Origin: Gluconobacter sp. Gdi
GTDB lineage: Bacteria > Pseudomonadota > Alphaproteobacteria > Acetobacterales > Acetobacteraceae
DNA length: 64,000 nt
Direction of reading: 5' to 3'
Assembly (NCBI RefSeq): GCF_014132155.1
Contig: NZ_BLJQ01000009.1
Coordinates: forward strand, 1-64,000
The notes under the pieces are model-generated. The model searched no databases, was not told where the DNA came from, and was given only the letters and a program-made list of their open reading frames with translations. Shown here piece by piece: positions 33,939 through 42,422 of the stretch; position 1 is the stretch's first letter, and the number at the start of each line of letters is the position of its first letter. The position numbers and the translations under genes were made by a program.

Positions 33939-34850
33939 ATGAACGTTTTTCAGGCCATGACGACCTTTATCGCGGTCGTTGAAACAGGAAGCATGACGTC
34001 TGCCGCAGAGCGGTGCGGCATCTCACCCACAATGGTGGGCAATTACGTGCGCCTGCTGGAAGAACGTTTGGGCACAAGTCTGCTGAGACGCACGACACGC
34101 CGACAGAGCCTGACCGCATTTGGGGCCGTCTATTTCGCCAAGTGCCAGAAGATTCTCAGCATGCTGGACGAGACGGAACGGATGGCGGAAGCTGCCCAGA
34201 GCCTCCCTTCCGGAACCCTGAGAATTACCGCTCCGGTCACGTATGGCACACAAAGCATCACGCCCTGCATCGCGGATTACCTCAGCGAGCATCCCTCCGT
34301 GGATATCGACCTCGTCCTGACGGAACGCAGCGTCGATCTTACGCACGAGAAGTTCGATATCGCCATCAGACTGGGCGTGCCGGAGCCCTCATCCCTGATC
34401 TGTCGTCGGCTTGCCAATTACACCATGACGCTCTGCGCGTCCCCTGCGTATCTTTCGCGCCGTGAGGAACTCCTTACGCCCCAGCAACTGGCAACACATG
34501 ACGCCTTAGCCTTTTCCTATACGCCAGCATCCCCCTGGCATTGGGCCAGACGGGAATGGCACTTTGAAGGACCGCAGGGGCATGTCTCGATAGAAATGAA
34601 CCGCAAGGGCCTTTTCAATAACACGCAGGCCATGCGCCGTGCCGCCTTATCAGGCATGGGGGTTGCCATGCTGCCCTCAGACCTGGTGCGCGAAGATATC
34701 CGGGACGGAAAACTCCAAGCCCTTCTTCCAGACTATACGCTTCCGTCCCGGCCTATTTATCTCCTGTATCACAAGGAACGCTACAGCGCGCCGACCCTCC
34801 GCTCATTCATCCAGTTCCTGATCCAGCAACTTGGGGGCATCCAGGGTTGA
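33939..34850 (+). CDS. LysR-family regulator
   Basis: 303 residues from ATG 33939; the frame is open much further upstream but there it overlaps ggt. N-terminal winged helix: MNVFQAMTTFIAVVETGSMTSAAERCGISPTMVGNYVRLLEERLGTSLLRRTTRR. The effector domain (about 90-300) starts with GTLRITAPVTYGTQSITPCIADYL. It belongs to the short-effector LTTR group that controls neighbouring genes. The gene overlaps the start of the MFS gene (TGATG at 34848-34852), so the pair is co-translated. Candidate regulator of the pair and of ggt. Confidence 0.92.
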   Translation: MNVFQAMTTFIAVVETGSMTSAAERCGISPTMVGNYVRLLEERLGTSLLRRTTRRQSLTAFGAVYFAKCQKILSMLDETERMAEAAQSLPSGTLRITAPVTYGTQSITPCIADYLSEHPSVDIDLVLTERSVDLTHEKFDIAIRLGVPEPSSLICRRLANYTMTLCASPAYLSRREELLTPQQLATHDALAFSYTPASPWHWARREWHFEGPQGHVSIEMNRKGLFNNTQAMRRAALSGMGVAMLPSDLVREDIRDGKLQALLPDYTLPSRPIYLLYHKERYSAPTLRSFIQFLIQQLGGIQG

Positions 34851-36121
34851 TGGCGAAGAGGGTTGCCCTGTTTCAAAAAAAGCCAGATCAGGCTGTTATT
34901 GCTTCGATCATTGGCAATATCATTGAGTACTACGACTTCGTCATTTACGCGTATTTTTCCGCTTCGATTGGACGCACCTTCTTTCCGTCAGGGCTTCCGC
35001 TGTCGCAACTCGGGCTATCTCTCGCAACATTCGGCCTGACCCTGCTTGCCCGCCCGCTCGGAGCTATCGTTCTTGGCAATTATGCAGACCGGCGGGGTCG
35101 CGTCCCCACCATGATGATCTGCATTCTTCTCATGGCGGTTGGCAGCGTGCTCCTCACCGTGACGCCGCCTTACGCCACCATCGGCATTGCAGCACCAGTT
35201 CTGATTGTCGTGGCGCGTCTCATTCACGGCTTTTCACTTGGGGGGGAATTTGGCAGCGCAACATCTTTCCTGATCGAGCATGCACCTCACCATGAAGCCC
35301 GTGCCGCAAGCTGGCAGGCTATCGGTCAGATTACGGCCTCCCTCTGCGCAGCAACCGTGGTCCTTCTTCTGAACCTCTGCCTTCCGACAGCAGCATTCAA
35401 CGACTATGCCTTTCGTATCGCTACAGGACTTGGTGCGGCTGTAGGCATGGGGGGCTTGATCCTGCGCCTTGTTCTGAACAGCCGGGCACCGCCGACACAG
35501 CTTGCTCCGCCGCCAGTCGTTGCTCCCTTTTTCCAGTCCGATACAATCCTGCGTACCACGCTCATCATGGGATCTGTCGCACTGGGGAGCGGCATTACCT
35601 ATCTCGGCCTTTACATGCCGCATTATGCCCGCAGCCAGTACAGTCTCTCCAATATCAGCACATCCCTTGCGCCACTCCTGACCTATGGCGGACAGCTGCT
35701 TTTCACCCCCTTGCGCTGGAAACTGGCAGACCGCTTCGACAGAACACACAGCATTCGCCCCATGCTTCTGTCCTGCGCCTTTCTGATCCTTCTTCCATTA
35801 CCTGCATTCCAGTTGATCCGCGTTGCTCCGGCCACAGTTCTGCTGATGCCGCTGATCTTCAATCTCAGTGGGCTTTTCTACTTTGCGGCACTCGATGGTT
35901 TCATCGGGCAGATCTTTCCCAGCGAACGGCGAGGCCGTGGACTAACGATGGGGTATTCATTCGGCGTGGTGCTGTTCGGAGGCCTTGCTCCCATGACCAA
36001 CGCCGCCCTGATTGCCTGGAGCGGCATGAACCATGCGCCGGCGCTTTATATGATCCTGACGGCCATTATTTCCTTCATGAGTGTCCTTCTGGCCAAGCCC
36101 CTGCTGACGCGTCGCTCCTGA
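34850..36121 (+). CDS. MFS transporter, metabolite:proton symporter type
   Basis: 423 residues with twelve predicted membrane helices. Start ATG 34850 (an in-frame TTG sits one codon upstream). The MHS-family signature is present: ASIIGNIIEYYDFVIYAYFSASIGRTFFPSG, RPLGAIVLGNYADRRGRVPTMMICI, and RLIHGFSLGGEFGSATSFLIEHAP. This family includes ProP, KgtP and ShiA, proton symporters for organic acids or osmolytes; the exact solute is not readable. Coupled by overlap to the LysR gene before it. Confidence 0.88.
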   Translation: MAKRVALFQKKPDQAVIASIIGNIIEYYDFVIYAYFSASIGRTFFPSGLPLSQLGLSLATFGLTLLARPLGAIVLGNYADRRGRVPTMMICILLMAVGSVLLTVTPPYATIGIAAPVLIVVARLIHGFSLGGEFGSATSFLIEHAPHHEARAASWQAIGQITASLCAATVVLLLNLCLPTAAFNDYAFRIATGLGAAVGMGGLILRLVLNSRAPPTQLAPPPVVAPFFQSDTILRTTLIMGSVALGSGITYLGLYMPHYARSQYSLSNISTSLAPLLTYGGQLLFTPLRWKLADRFDRTHSIRPMLLSCAFLILLPLPAFQLIRVAPATVLLMPLIFNLSGLFYFAALDGFIGQIFPSERRGRGLTMGYSFGVVLFGGLAPMTNAALIAWSGMNHAPALYMILTAIISFMSVLLAKPLLTRRS

Positions 36122-36141
36122 CGCAAAACAGCCCCTCAGAC

Positions 36142-36164
36142 AAAAATTGAAACTATCAATTTTT
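36142..36164 (+). terminator. AT-rich terminator hairpin after the MFS gene
   Basis: AAAAATTGA (36142-36150) and TCAATTTTT (36156-36164) form a 9-bp AT-rich stem with loop AACTA, followed by more T. It is weak in GC but well placed 20 bp after the stop. Confidence 0.5.
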
Positions 36165-36215
36165 TCTTTGGAATGTTCTTATAATTCTCTCCTTTATCTT
36201 CGCTTACCAAATTCA

Positions 36216-36234
36216 TAACGCTATCGAAGCGTTA
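36216..36234. promoter_or_regulatory. Inverted repeat before the TonB receptor gene
   Basis: TAACGCT-ATCGA-AGCGTTA, a perfect 7-bp inverted repeat, lies 26 bp before the receptor start. It could be an operator or a leader hairpin. It does not look like a Fur box. Confidence 0.45.
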
Positions 36235-36259
36235 GTCTCCTGCAGAATGAGTCCCAGAA

Positions 36260-38734
36260 ATGTCTTCCTGTACTTTCTCTCCCAACCGCTCCAGCCGTTC
36301 CGGAATCTCCGTTCCGCTTAACGCTCTTTTCGGACCGGGAAAGAAAGCTCTTGCAGCAGCCACGTTTCTGAGCGGCCTCTCCGTCACTGTTCCAACAGCC
36401 TATGCCGCCTCCTCTGCGACAACAGAGCCCTCCAAGCACCGTGCACACGCTGCCCGTACTGAAGTCGAAGCCGGCAAAGAGTCCATCAGTGTCACAGGAA
36501 CACATCATCAGCCGGGCGGCGGCATGATGCGCGCCGAGACAGCATCCCGCGCTGTGCAGACCGTGACGCAGAACTACATCGAAATGCAGAGCCCGACGAG
36601 CAGCCCGCTGGACCTGATCAGCAATCTGCCAAGCGTGAATATCACCACGCCGGACCCGAGCGGCAACGAAGGCGGGTCCATGCAGAGCCGCGGTCTGTAT
36701 GACAACGATATCGGCATCATGCTGAACGGCATGCCTATCGCAAACGGCGGTACGTCTTCGGCCTCAAACTTTGTTCAGAACTACATCGACAGCAACAATA
36801 TCTCTTCGGAAAGCATGAGCCCTGGCTCTATTTCCGTAGAAGACCCGCTGACCTCGGCTGGCGCCGGTGCCCTAAGCATTACAACCCGTGCGCCTTCCAG
36901 AAAGTTTGGCGGTCTGGTTTCCGGCAGCTATGGCTCTTTCAACCGAACACGCGGTTTCATCCGTGTGGATTCAGGTGAGATTGGGCACACCGGCATCACC
37001 AGCTATGCCTCGTTCTCCAATACTCATTCCGATGCATGGCGCGGGTCGGGGGACAGTGATCGCAAGCATATGGACTTCCGGGCCCAGAAGCTCATCGGCA
37101 ACCGCAGTTCCATTGACCTGTTCGCTGGATACAACCACTCGCACTACTACCTGAACCGCTATCCGACGCTGGCGAACTTTCAGAATGACAAACATGGCCG
37201 CCCGGTCTCCACGCCACTCAGCTATAATGCCGAGTTCAGCGCCACGTCTCCGGGCAGCTATTATGGTGTTCGTGGTACGGACAAGGACCAGTTCTATGTG
37301 TCCATGCCCATGAAATTCGCCTTGAACGACACCTTTACGCTGAACATCTCGCCCTACTATGAGCGGTCTGACATTACGTTGAACAGTGCTTCCCGCCTGC
37401 AGGAAGGCCGGACCTACGCCGGGACAGCCCTGCAACGGGTGGACCTGAATGGCGATGGCAGGATCAGCACATCAACACGCGCTGCGGTCTCAACGAATTC
37501 CATGTCCGTTACCCAACAGGGCGGTGTTGTTGCGGCGCTCGGCTGGCATTCGGAGAACAATGACGGGCAGATCGGTTACTGGCATGAAGAATACCGTTAT
37601 GCCCTGCGCACTCCCCTGTCACGGATGAACCAGACAACAGGCGCACAGCCCTCTGATACGGATAAATCGTCCTATTACCGGACGACAAGCGGCAACATCT
37701 ACTATTCCGTTGACTATCTGGGATCCTACAGCCTGAACTCAGGCTTTCTGGAAGACACCGTCCACCTTCTGAACCACAAGATGTCCGTCACTGGCGGCAT
37801 CAAGGTGACGTCCATGACACTGGAAGGGCAGGATTACCTGCCCAGCACGGCCAGCCACACCAATCACACCTATGTTTCGCCAACGCCGCGTTTCTCCTGG
37901 TCGTATAACTTTGCCCCTCATCATCAGCTTTATATCAATGCTGAAGGCGATTTCCGCGCGCCCTCCCCGATCAACATGATCTCGCGCTACAGCACGAGCA
38001 CAGGCGTCATGACGACATCCGGGGCAGGAGCAAAGCCGCAGTATTCGATCAAAGAAGAGTTGGGTTATCGTTACAACGACAACCTGTTCCTGGCGGATAT
38101 CAGCTTCTTCAACATGAACGTCTCTAATCGTCTGCTGTCCGTCAACATGTTCAGCAACGACGTTCAGGTTAGCCAGACAATTAACGCAGGCGGCGAAACA
38201 ATCCGCGGCGTGGATGTCATGCTGTCCACTCGTCCGCTGTTCCATCGTTTCCAGCCGTATTTCGCATTTGAATACCTGCACACGACGATGGACAACAACC
38301 TTCAGACCACGGCCGACGACGGCTCCGTGGACTATATGCGGACCAAGGGCAAGACGGCTGTCATGTCGCCGAAGTTCTCTGGCAGCGTTGGCCTAACCTA
38401 TAATGAAGGCCCGTTCTTCCTGAATGCGAGCGTGCATTACACGTCCAAGCAGGCATCGTCCTTTATGAATGATCAGTACATGCCGTCTTATTTCTCAGAC
38501 TCCCTGACGCTGGGTTACCATCTGCCAAAGTTCTTCATCGCCCAGTCGCCGACGTTCAAGCTGAACTTCACCAACCTGACAGGCCAGTACAAGCTGGGTG
38601 GCGTTTATTACTTCTCGAACAATGCCCGGGCAACGACAGGCGTCTATGGCCACAAGATCAGTGCTGATACAGCCCCAACCTATTACATCATGCCGCCATT
38701 CGCGATGATGGGAACACTATCGACATCATTCTGA
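36260..38734 (+). CDS. TonB-dependent outer-membrane receptor
   Basis: 824 residues. A long signal segment (about 1-50, ending PTAYAASS) is followed by KESISVTGTHHQPGG (TonB-box-like region), then the plug domain with LDLISNLPSVNIT, MQSRGLYDNDIGIMLNGMPIANGG, and ISVEDPLTSAGAGALSITTRAPS. The remainder is a beta barrel of aromatic-rich strands with FKLNFTNLTG near the end and a terminal aromatic residue (TLSTSF). It imports a large or scarce substrate using TonB energy; the substrate is not known. No iron-linked genes lie nearby, which weakens a siderophore assignment. Confidence 0.92.
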   Translation: MSSCTFSPNRSSRSGISVPLNALFGPGKKALAAATFLSGLSVTVPTAYAASSATTEPSKHRAHAARTEVEAGKESISVTGTHHQPGGGMMRAETASRAVQTVTQNYIEMQSPTSSPLDLISNLPSVNITTPDPSGNEGGSMQSRGLYDNDIGIMLNGMPIANGGTSSASNFVQNYIDSNNISSESMSPGSISVEDPLTSAGAGALSITTRAPSRKFGGLVSGSYGSFNRTRGFIRVDSGEIGHTGITSYASFSNTHSDAWRGSGDSDRKHMDFRAQKLIGNRSSIDLFAGYNHSHYYLNRYPTLANFQNDKHGRPVSTPLSYNAEFSATSPGSYYGVRGTDKDQFYVSMPMKFALNDTFTLNISPYYERSDITLNSASRLQEGRTYAGTALQRVDLNGDGRISTSTRAAVSTNSMSVTQQGGVVAALGWHSENNDGQIGYWHEEYRYALRTPLSRMNQTTGAQPSDTDKSSYYRTTSGNIYYSVDYLGSYSLNSGFLEDTVHLLNHKMSVTGGIKVTSMTLEGQDYLPSTASHTNHTYVSPTPRFSWSYNFAPHHQLYINAEGDFRAPSPINMISRYSTSTGVMTTSGAGAKPQYSIKEELGYRYNDNLFLADISFFNMNVSNRLLSVNMFSNDVQVSQTINAGGETIRGVDVMLSTRPLFHRFQPYFAFEYLHTTMDNNLQTTADDGSVDYMRTKGKTAVMSPKFSGSVGLTYNEGPFFLNASVHYTSKQASSFMNDQYMPSYFSDSLTLGYHLPKFFIAQSPTFKLNFTNLTGQYKLGGVYYFSNNARATTGVYGHKISADTAPTYYIMPPFAMMGTLSTSF

Positions 38735-38765
38735 TAGGCTTTCAGTCTACTAAGACCAAATCGAC

Positions 38766-38803
38766 AAAAAGGGGCTCCGAATTGCTATTCGGAGCCCCTT
38801 TTT
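38766..38803. terminator. Bidirectional terminator between receptor and MFS exporter
   Basis: A perfect 17-bp stem (38766-38782 with 38787-38803) with loop TGCT, AAAAAGGGGCTCC on the left and five T on the right. It serves both convergent genes. Confidence 0.95.
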
Positions 38804-38807
38804 ATTG

Positions 38808-40010
38808 TCAGGAAGCAGTCTCTTCTTCTGAAGAGTTCAATATCCTTGGAAAAGCCTCGGGATTGAAAATTGCCAGAAGAATAGCGGTAAGCGTTATGGC
38901 AATAGCGATTGGCGTCAAAACGCTGAACCCACTCCAGGTCAGCACCTGACCACCCAACGCTGATCCGAGCAAAATCCCGAGATTACTACCGCCGTTGATA
39001 GCTGCTCCCGCCACATCCGGGCGGGTCGCTCTTGCACGAATGGCCCCAGACATGACGAATGGAATGAGTGCTGAATAGCCGGTACACCAAAGCGCAACAG
39101 AGGCCACAGAACCCCAGCCAGACAGAATGTGACCATACATCAGGCCCATTCCGATGAGCATCGCCATTCCCCCTGCCAGCATGCCCGCCGCCGGCCAGCG
39201 ATCCACAATCTGCCCCGCGGCCCAAAGACCCAGAATACTCACAGCACCCGTCAGGAGCAGAGCAACGCTGAGAACACTCTTGGGAAGACCATGTGCCAGC
39301 AGCAATGGAGTGACGTAAGTATAAAGCATGTTGTGAGCGACGAAGAAGATTGCATCAATAGCCACGACGATCAGGAAGATCCTCATTGCCTTCCGTGAGC
39401 CCATCGATGGCAAGTTCGTGCTCGCATCTCCGGATGTTGCGACTGGCGGCAGAAAGAAAGCAATACAAACCGTCAGCAACACTGCAATGGCAGTCATCAC
39501 GAGCATCGCGATACGCCAGCTGGCAAAATGTCCGATTGCAGCGGCCCCCGGCACCCCAAGAATAGAGCCCAAAGATGTACCACCATAAACAAACGAAATA
39601 GCGCGCCCAGTCATTTTGGGCGGAACAAGCCGTGCGGCATAAGCCGAGACAATCGACATCAGCAACGCATGCGCGATGCCACCGATCGCACGCCCCGCAC
39701 ATAGAATCATAAAGGTCGGAGCAACAGCGGCAATCAGATTGGAAAGCACGTAGCCTCCCAAAGACAGCAGCATCAGTCTCTTACGGTCCACTTTCGCCGT
39801 CAGGATGGTCAGAGGGACTGCTCCCAAAGCAACCATCAGAGCAAAGGCACTAACAGCCAGTCCTGCTTGACCTTCTGTGATATGAAACCCTTGAGCCATA
39901 TCAATCAGGAGGCCAACCGGGGCCACTTCACTGGTCAGTGCCGTAAATGTACACGCGAATAGTGCACACAAACCAATAACGGTCTGCCTGGGGAGAGTTT
40001 TGAAAAGCAT
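38808..40010 (-). CDS. MFS transporter, AraJ-like exporter
   Basis: 400 residues from ATG 40010 (CAGGGA upstream; the longer frame adds 23 residues without a ribosome-binding site). Twelve predicted membrane helices. Similar to the AraJ/arabinose-efflux group: TVIGLCALFACTFTALTSEVAPVGLLIDMAQGFHITEGQAGLAVSAFALM, RKRLMLLSLGGYVLSNLIAAVAPTF, RAIGGIAHALLMSIVSAYAARLVPP. It probably exports a sugar-like or drug-like compound by proton antiport. The 354-bp gap to sodC holds the divergent promoters. Confidence 0.85.
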   Translation of the reverse strand: MLFKTLPRQTVIGLCALFACTFTALTSEVAPVGLLIDMAQGFHITEGQAGLAVSAFALMVALGAVPLTILTAKVDRKRLMLLSLGGYVLSNLIAAVAPTFMILCAGRAIGGIAHALLMSIVSAYAARLVPPKMTGRAISFVYGGTSLGSILGVPGAAAIGHFASWRIAMLVMTAIAVLLTVCIAFFLPPVATSGDASTNLPSMGSRKAMRIFLIVVAIDAIFFVAHNMLYTYVTPLLLAHGLPKSVLSVALLLTGAVSILGLWAAGQIVDRWPAAGMLAGGMAMLIGMGLMYGHILSGWGSVASVALWCTGYSALIPFVMSGAIRARATRPDVAGAAINGGSNLGILLGSALGGQVLTWSGFSVLTPIAIAITLTAILLAIFNPEAFPRILNSSEEETAS

Positions 40011-40364
40011 AATTTCCCTGAATACAGTGCCGCAGTGATTGCGTTGGGCCAGGGCGCGTTCTGCCATTCTTTCCACCAAAACAAAACGAAAGAAGTGAAG
40101 TTCACCGAAGGTTCTTTATTATTTCTTCCCCTCACAATCTCCCGCTGGGAAAATGGCACGATTGGCTAGCCGCTCTCTCCTCATGACAATGTGAATGTCG
40201 ATTTATGATAGCAGGCGCTAGCGTTTTCGTTCCAAGGCCAGAAAGTGGGGAGAAGAAAGCAACATATCCTTGTTGCTATTGCGTCTTAATTGCATCAGGT
40301 TTGCACCATATCCCGCAATTTCACGAAATGCCCCTGCCATCCTCATAACTGAGAAAGACTCCCA
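40011..40364. other. Divergent region between MFS exporter and sodC
   Basis: 354 bp without a supported gene. A perfect 7-bp inverted repeat with a 6-base spacer, AGCAACA-TATCCT-TGTTGCT (40258-40277), and a CGCTAGCG palindrome at 40216-40223 lie before sodC and are possible operators. Nothing else is seen. Confidence 0.45.
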
Positions 40365-40895
40365 ATGACTATAATGCGCTTGACACGGATCGCTCTTATA
40401 GCCGGGTCCCTGAGCCTGACGCCGTCCCTGGCCTTTTCAGCAGAAAAGGCGACTGCCTCTCTTGCAGGAAGCGACGGAAAACCGGCTGGCACGGCTCAAA
40501 TTACCGAAGCGCCACAAGGTGTCCTCCTTCATATTGAAGTCAGCGGGCTAACACCGGGCTGGCACGGCATGCACTTCCATGAAAAAGGCGACTGCAGCGA
40601 CCCAGCCTTTACCAAGGCAGGGTCACATGTCCATAAAAAGACACCAGTCACGCACGGCCTATTGAATGCAAAGGAAAATGACTCTGGCGATCTTCCTAAC
40701 ATTTTTGCGGGCGCAGACGGCAAAGCGTCAGCTGAAGTTTATTCAACTTTCGTCTCTCTAACAGGCAAAGATGGGCGTCCAGCATTGCTGGATGCTGATG
40801 GTTCTTCTCTAGTGGTTCATGCGTTTTCTGATGATTACAAGAGTCAGCCGATTGGGGGCTCGGGGTCTCGCGTGATTTGTGGTGTGATCCGGTAG
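40365..40895 (+). CDS. sodC: Cu-Zn superoxide dismutase
   Basis: 176 residues. A signal peptide (MRLTRIALIAGSLSLTPSLAFSA) sends it to the periplasm. Metal ligands and fold markers are present: GWHGMHFHEKGDC (copper His and disulfide Cys), GSHVHKKTPVTHGLLNAKENDSGDLPNIFAGADGKA (zinc and bridging His region), and SLVVHAFSDDYKSQPIGGSGSRVICGVI with the last copper His, active-site Arg and partner Cys. It converts superoxide to peroxide and oxygen, useful beside strongly oxidising periplasmic dehydrogenases. Confidence 0.95.
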   Translation: MTIMRLTRIALIAGSLSLTPSLAFSAEKATASLAGSDGKPAGTAQITEAPQGVLLHIEVSGLTPGWHGMHFHEKGDCSDPAFTKAGSHVHKKTPVTHGLLNAKENDSGDLPNIFAGADGKASAEVYSTFVSLTGKDGRPALLDADGSSLVVHAFSDDYKSQPIGGSGSRVICGVIR

Positions 40896-40906
40896 GGTAG
40901 AACACG

Positions 40907-40943
40907 AAAACCCCCGCTGTCTCGGTGAGAGAGCGGGGGTTTT
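40907..40943 (+). terminator. sodC terminator
   Basis: AAAACCCCCGCT (40907-40918) pairs with AGCGGGGGTTTT (40932-40943); the loop can pair further. A T run closes it. Confidence 0.92.
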
Positions 40944-41252
40944 TGGAACTGTATTGGTGTGGTTGCGGGGGCACGCAAGCACCGATACCCACATTCACTT
41001 CAGACGGCGATATAATTACGAAATATCAATAAACCACTTTCCCTCACACGAGCATTTTAAAATACGATTTAACGTTTCCCGCAGTCTTCGAAAGCCGCAA
41101 AGAAGGCACCCGGCTTCACAGTTAATAACGATCTCTTGACTTTCTCTCCCGGCTGGTAAAGAGTTCTTTCTTTAGAGTCTCAGCTTGGAAATGGAATCAT
41201 GCTCCTCTGCCGAGTCGGCACATAATTACGCTTTGCTAGGCAGGATGCACGC
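40944..41252. other. Boundary stretch between core chromosome and defence island
   Basis: 309 bp without a gene. Composition falls after the sodC terminator and then changes again at the fic gene. No tRNA, integrase or clear direct repeat is visible, so I cannot place the island end exactly. AGGCAGGA at 41238-41245 is the ribosome-binding site of fic. Confidence 0.45.
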
Positions 41253-42422
41253 GTGAAACGAACCACTGGTCGTTACGAACGCACTATCGCAGGTGGTGAG
41301 GCGGTACAGGCATTCGTACCAGCGGCCCTGCCACCGAATGACCCTGAAATTAAGATCGGCGTTCAACTCGCGGAGCGACTGCGCACGGCCGAGCACGCGC
41401 TGGCGCGGCTCGATCTCGCCAGTGAGATAGTCCCGTCTCTCGACTGGTTCATCTACGCTTTCGTGCGCAAAGAGGCGGTCATCTCATCCCAGATCGAGGG
41501 CACACAGGCGACACTTATCGATCTGCTGAACTTCGAAGCCGAGCATGAAGTAGAGCCAGACGCGGATGTCGAGGAGATCTGCAACCATCTGGATGCACTG
41601 ACCTACGCGCGCGAAGAGCTGGCGAAATCCGATGGCCTGCCGCTCTCGATGCGGTTGTTGAACGGCGCGCATCAGCGGCTGATGCACGGCGCGAGGGGCG
41701 CAACCAAGCAGCCTGGCGAGGTGCGGCGGAGCCAAAACTGGATCGGCGGCAGTCGTCCGGAAAATGCAATCTATGTTCCGCCCCCTGTGCAGGCGCTTCC
41801 CAGTCTGCTTGGCGATCTTGAGAAATACCTTCATACGACCGACAACCTGCCACCTTTGGTAAGAGTGGGGTTAGCCCATGTTCAGTTCGAGAGCATCTCC
41901 CCCTATCTCGACGGCAACGGTAGCCTGGGTCGCCTGCTCATTGCCTTGCTCCTCGAACATTGGGGGCTGCTGAAGGCACCGCTTCTCTATATCAGTCTCT
42001 TTTTCAAGCGTCATCGTGCAGAATATTTCAGCCGACTGACTGCCGTGCGCACCGACGGCGATTGGGAGGGCTGGACCGACTTCTTTCTCGATGCCGTGGC
42101 GACGATTGCCGACGAGGCCGTCGCATCGGCACGCGAGCTATTTGCCGTCGTCACCTCTGACCGAGCCCGCGTACTGGCCCAAGACACGACATCTGTCTCC
42201 GCTATGCGGCTGTTCGAGCTTTTGCCCAATCATCCGATCATCACCATCGCAACCGCCATGACGCTTATCGAGACGAGTAAGCCGACGGCCACTCGTGCCG
42301 TTGAGACGCTTATCGCTGCAGGCATTCTCGTCGAGACGACGGGCAAAAAACGAGATCGCAGCTTCGCCTATCAAACCTATGTCGACCGACTGCGGATCGG
42401 TACGGAACTGGAGCATAGATAA
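41253..42422 (+). CDS. Fic-fold protein with degenerate active site
   Basis: 389 residues from GTG 41253. Layout of the Fic_N plus Fic family: inhibitory-type motif SSQIEGT (S78 to E82-G83, the S/T-xxx-E-G motif of class II Fic), the flap region WIGGSRPENAIYVPPP, the Fic core loop, and a C-terminal winged helix (about 310-370, TATRAVETLIAAGILV). In active members the loop reads HPFxDGNGRxGR; here it is SPYLDGNGSLGR, so the catalytic His is Ser216 and the phosphate-anchoring Arg is Ser224. AMP transfer is therefore very unlikely. Its TAA overlaps the ATG of the RecQ-like gene (42420-42424), so they are translated together. Confidence 0.88.
   Translation: MKRTTGRYERTIAGGEAVQAFVPAALPPNDPEIKIGVQLAERLRTAEHALARLDLASEIVPSLDWFIYAFVRKEAVISSQIEGTQATLIDLLNFEAEHEVEPDADVEEICNHLDALTYAREELAKSDGLPLSMRLLNGAHQRLMHGARGATKQPGEVRRSQNWIGGSRPENAIYVPPPVQALPSLLGDLEKYLHTTDNLPPLVRVGLAHVQFESISPYLDGNGSLGRLLIALLLEHWGLLKAPLLYISLFFKRHRAEYFSRLTAVRTDGDWEGWTDFFLDAVATIADEAVASARELFAVVTSDRARVLAQDTTSVSAMRLFELLPNHPIITIATAMTLIETSKPTATRAVETLIAAGILVETTGKKRDRSFAYQTYVDRLRIGTELEHR

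Noticed and set aside
36216-36234. Fur box before the TonB receptor
   Set aside because: The inverted repeat TAACGCT/AGCGTTA does not fit the GATAAT-type Fur pattern and no iron genes lie nearby.
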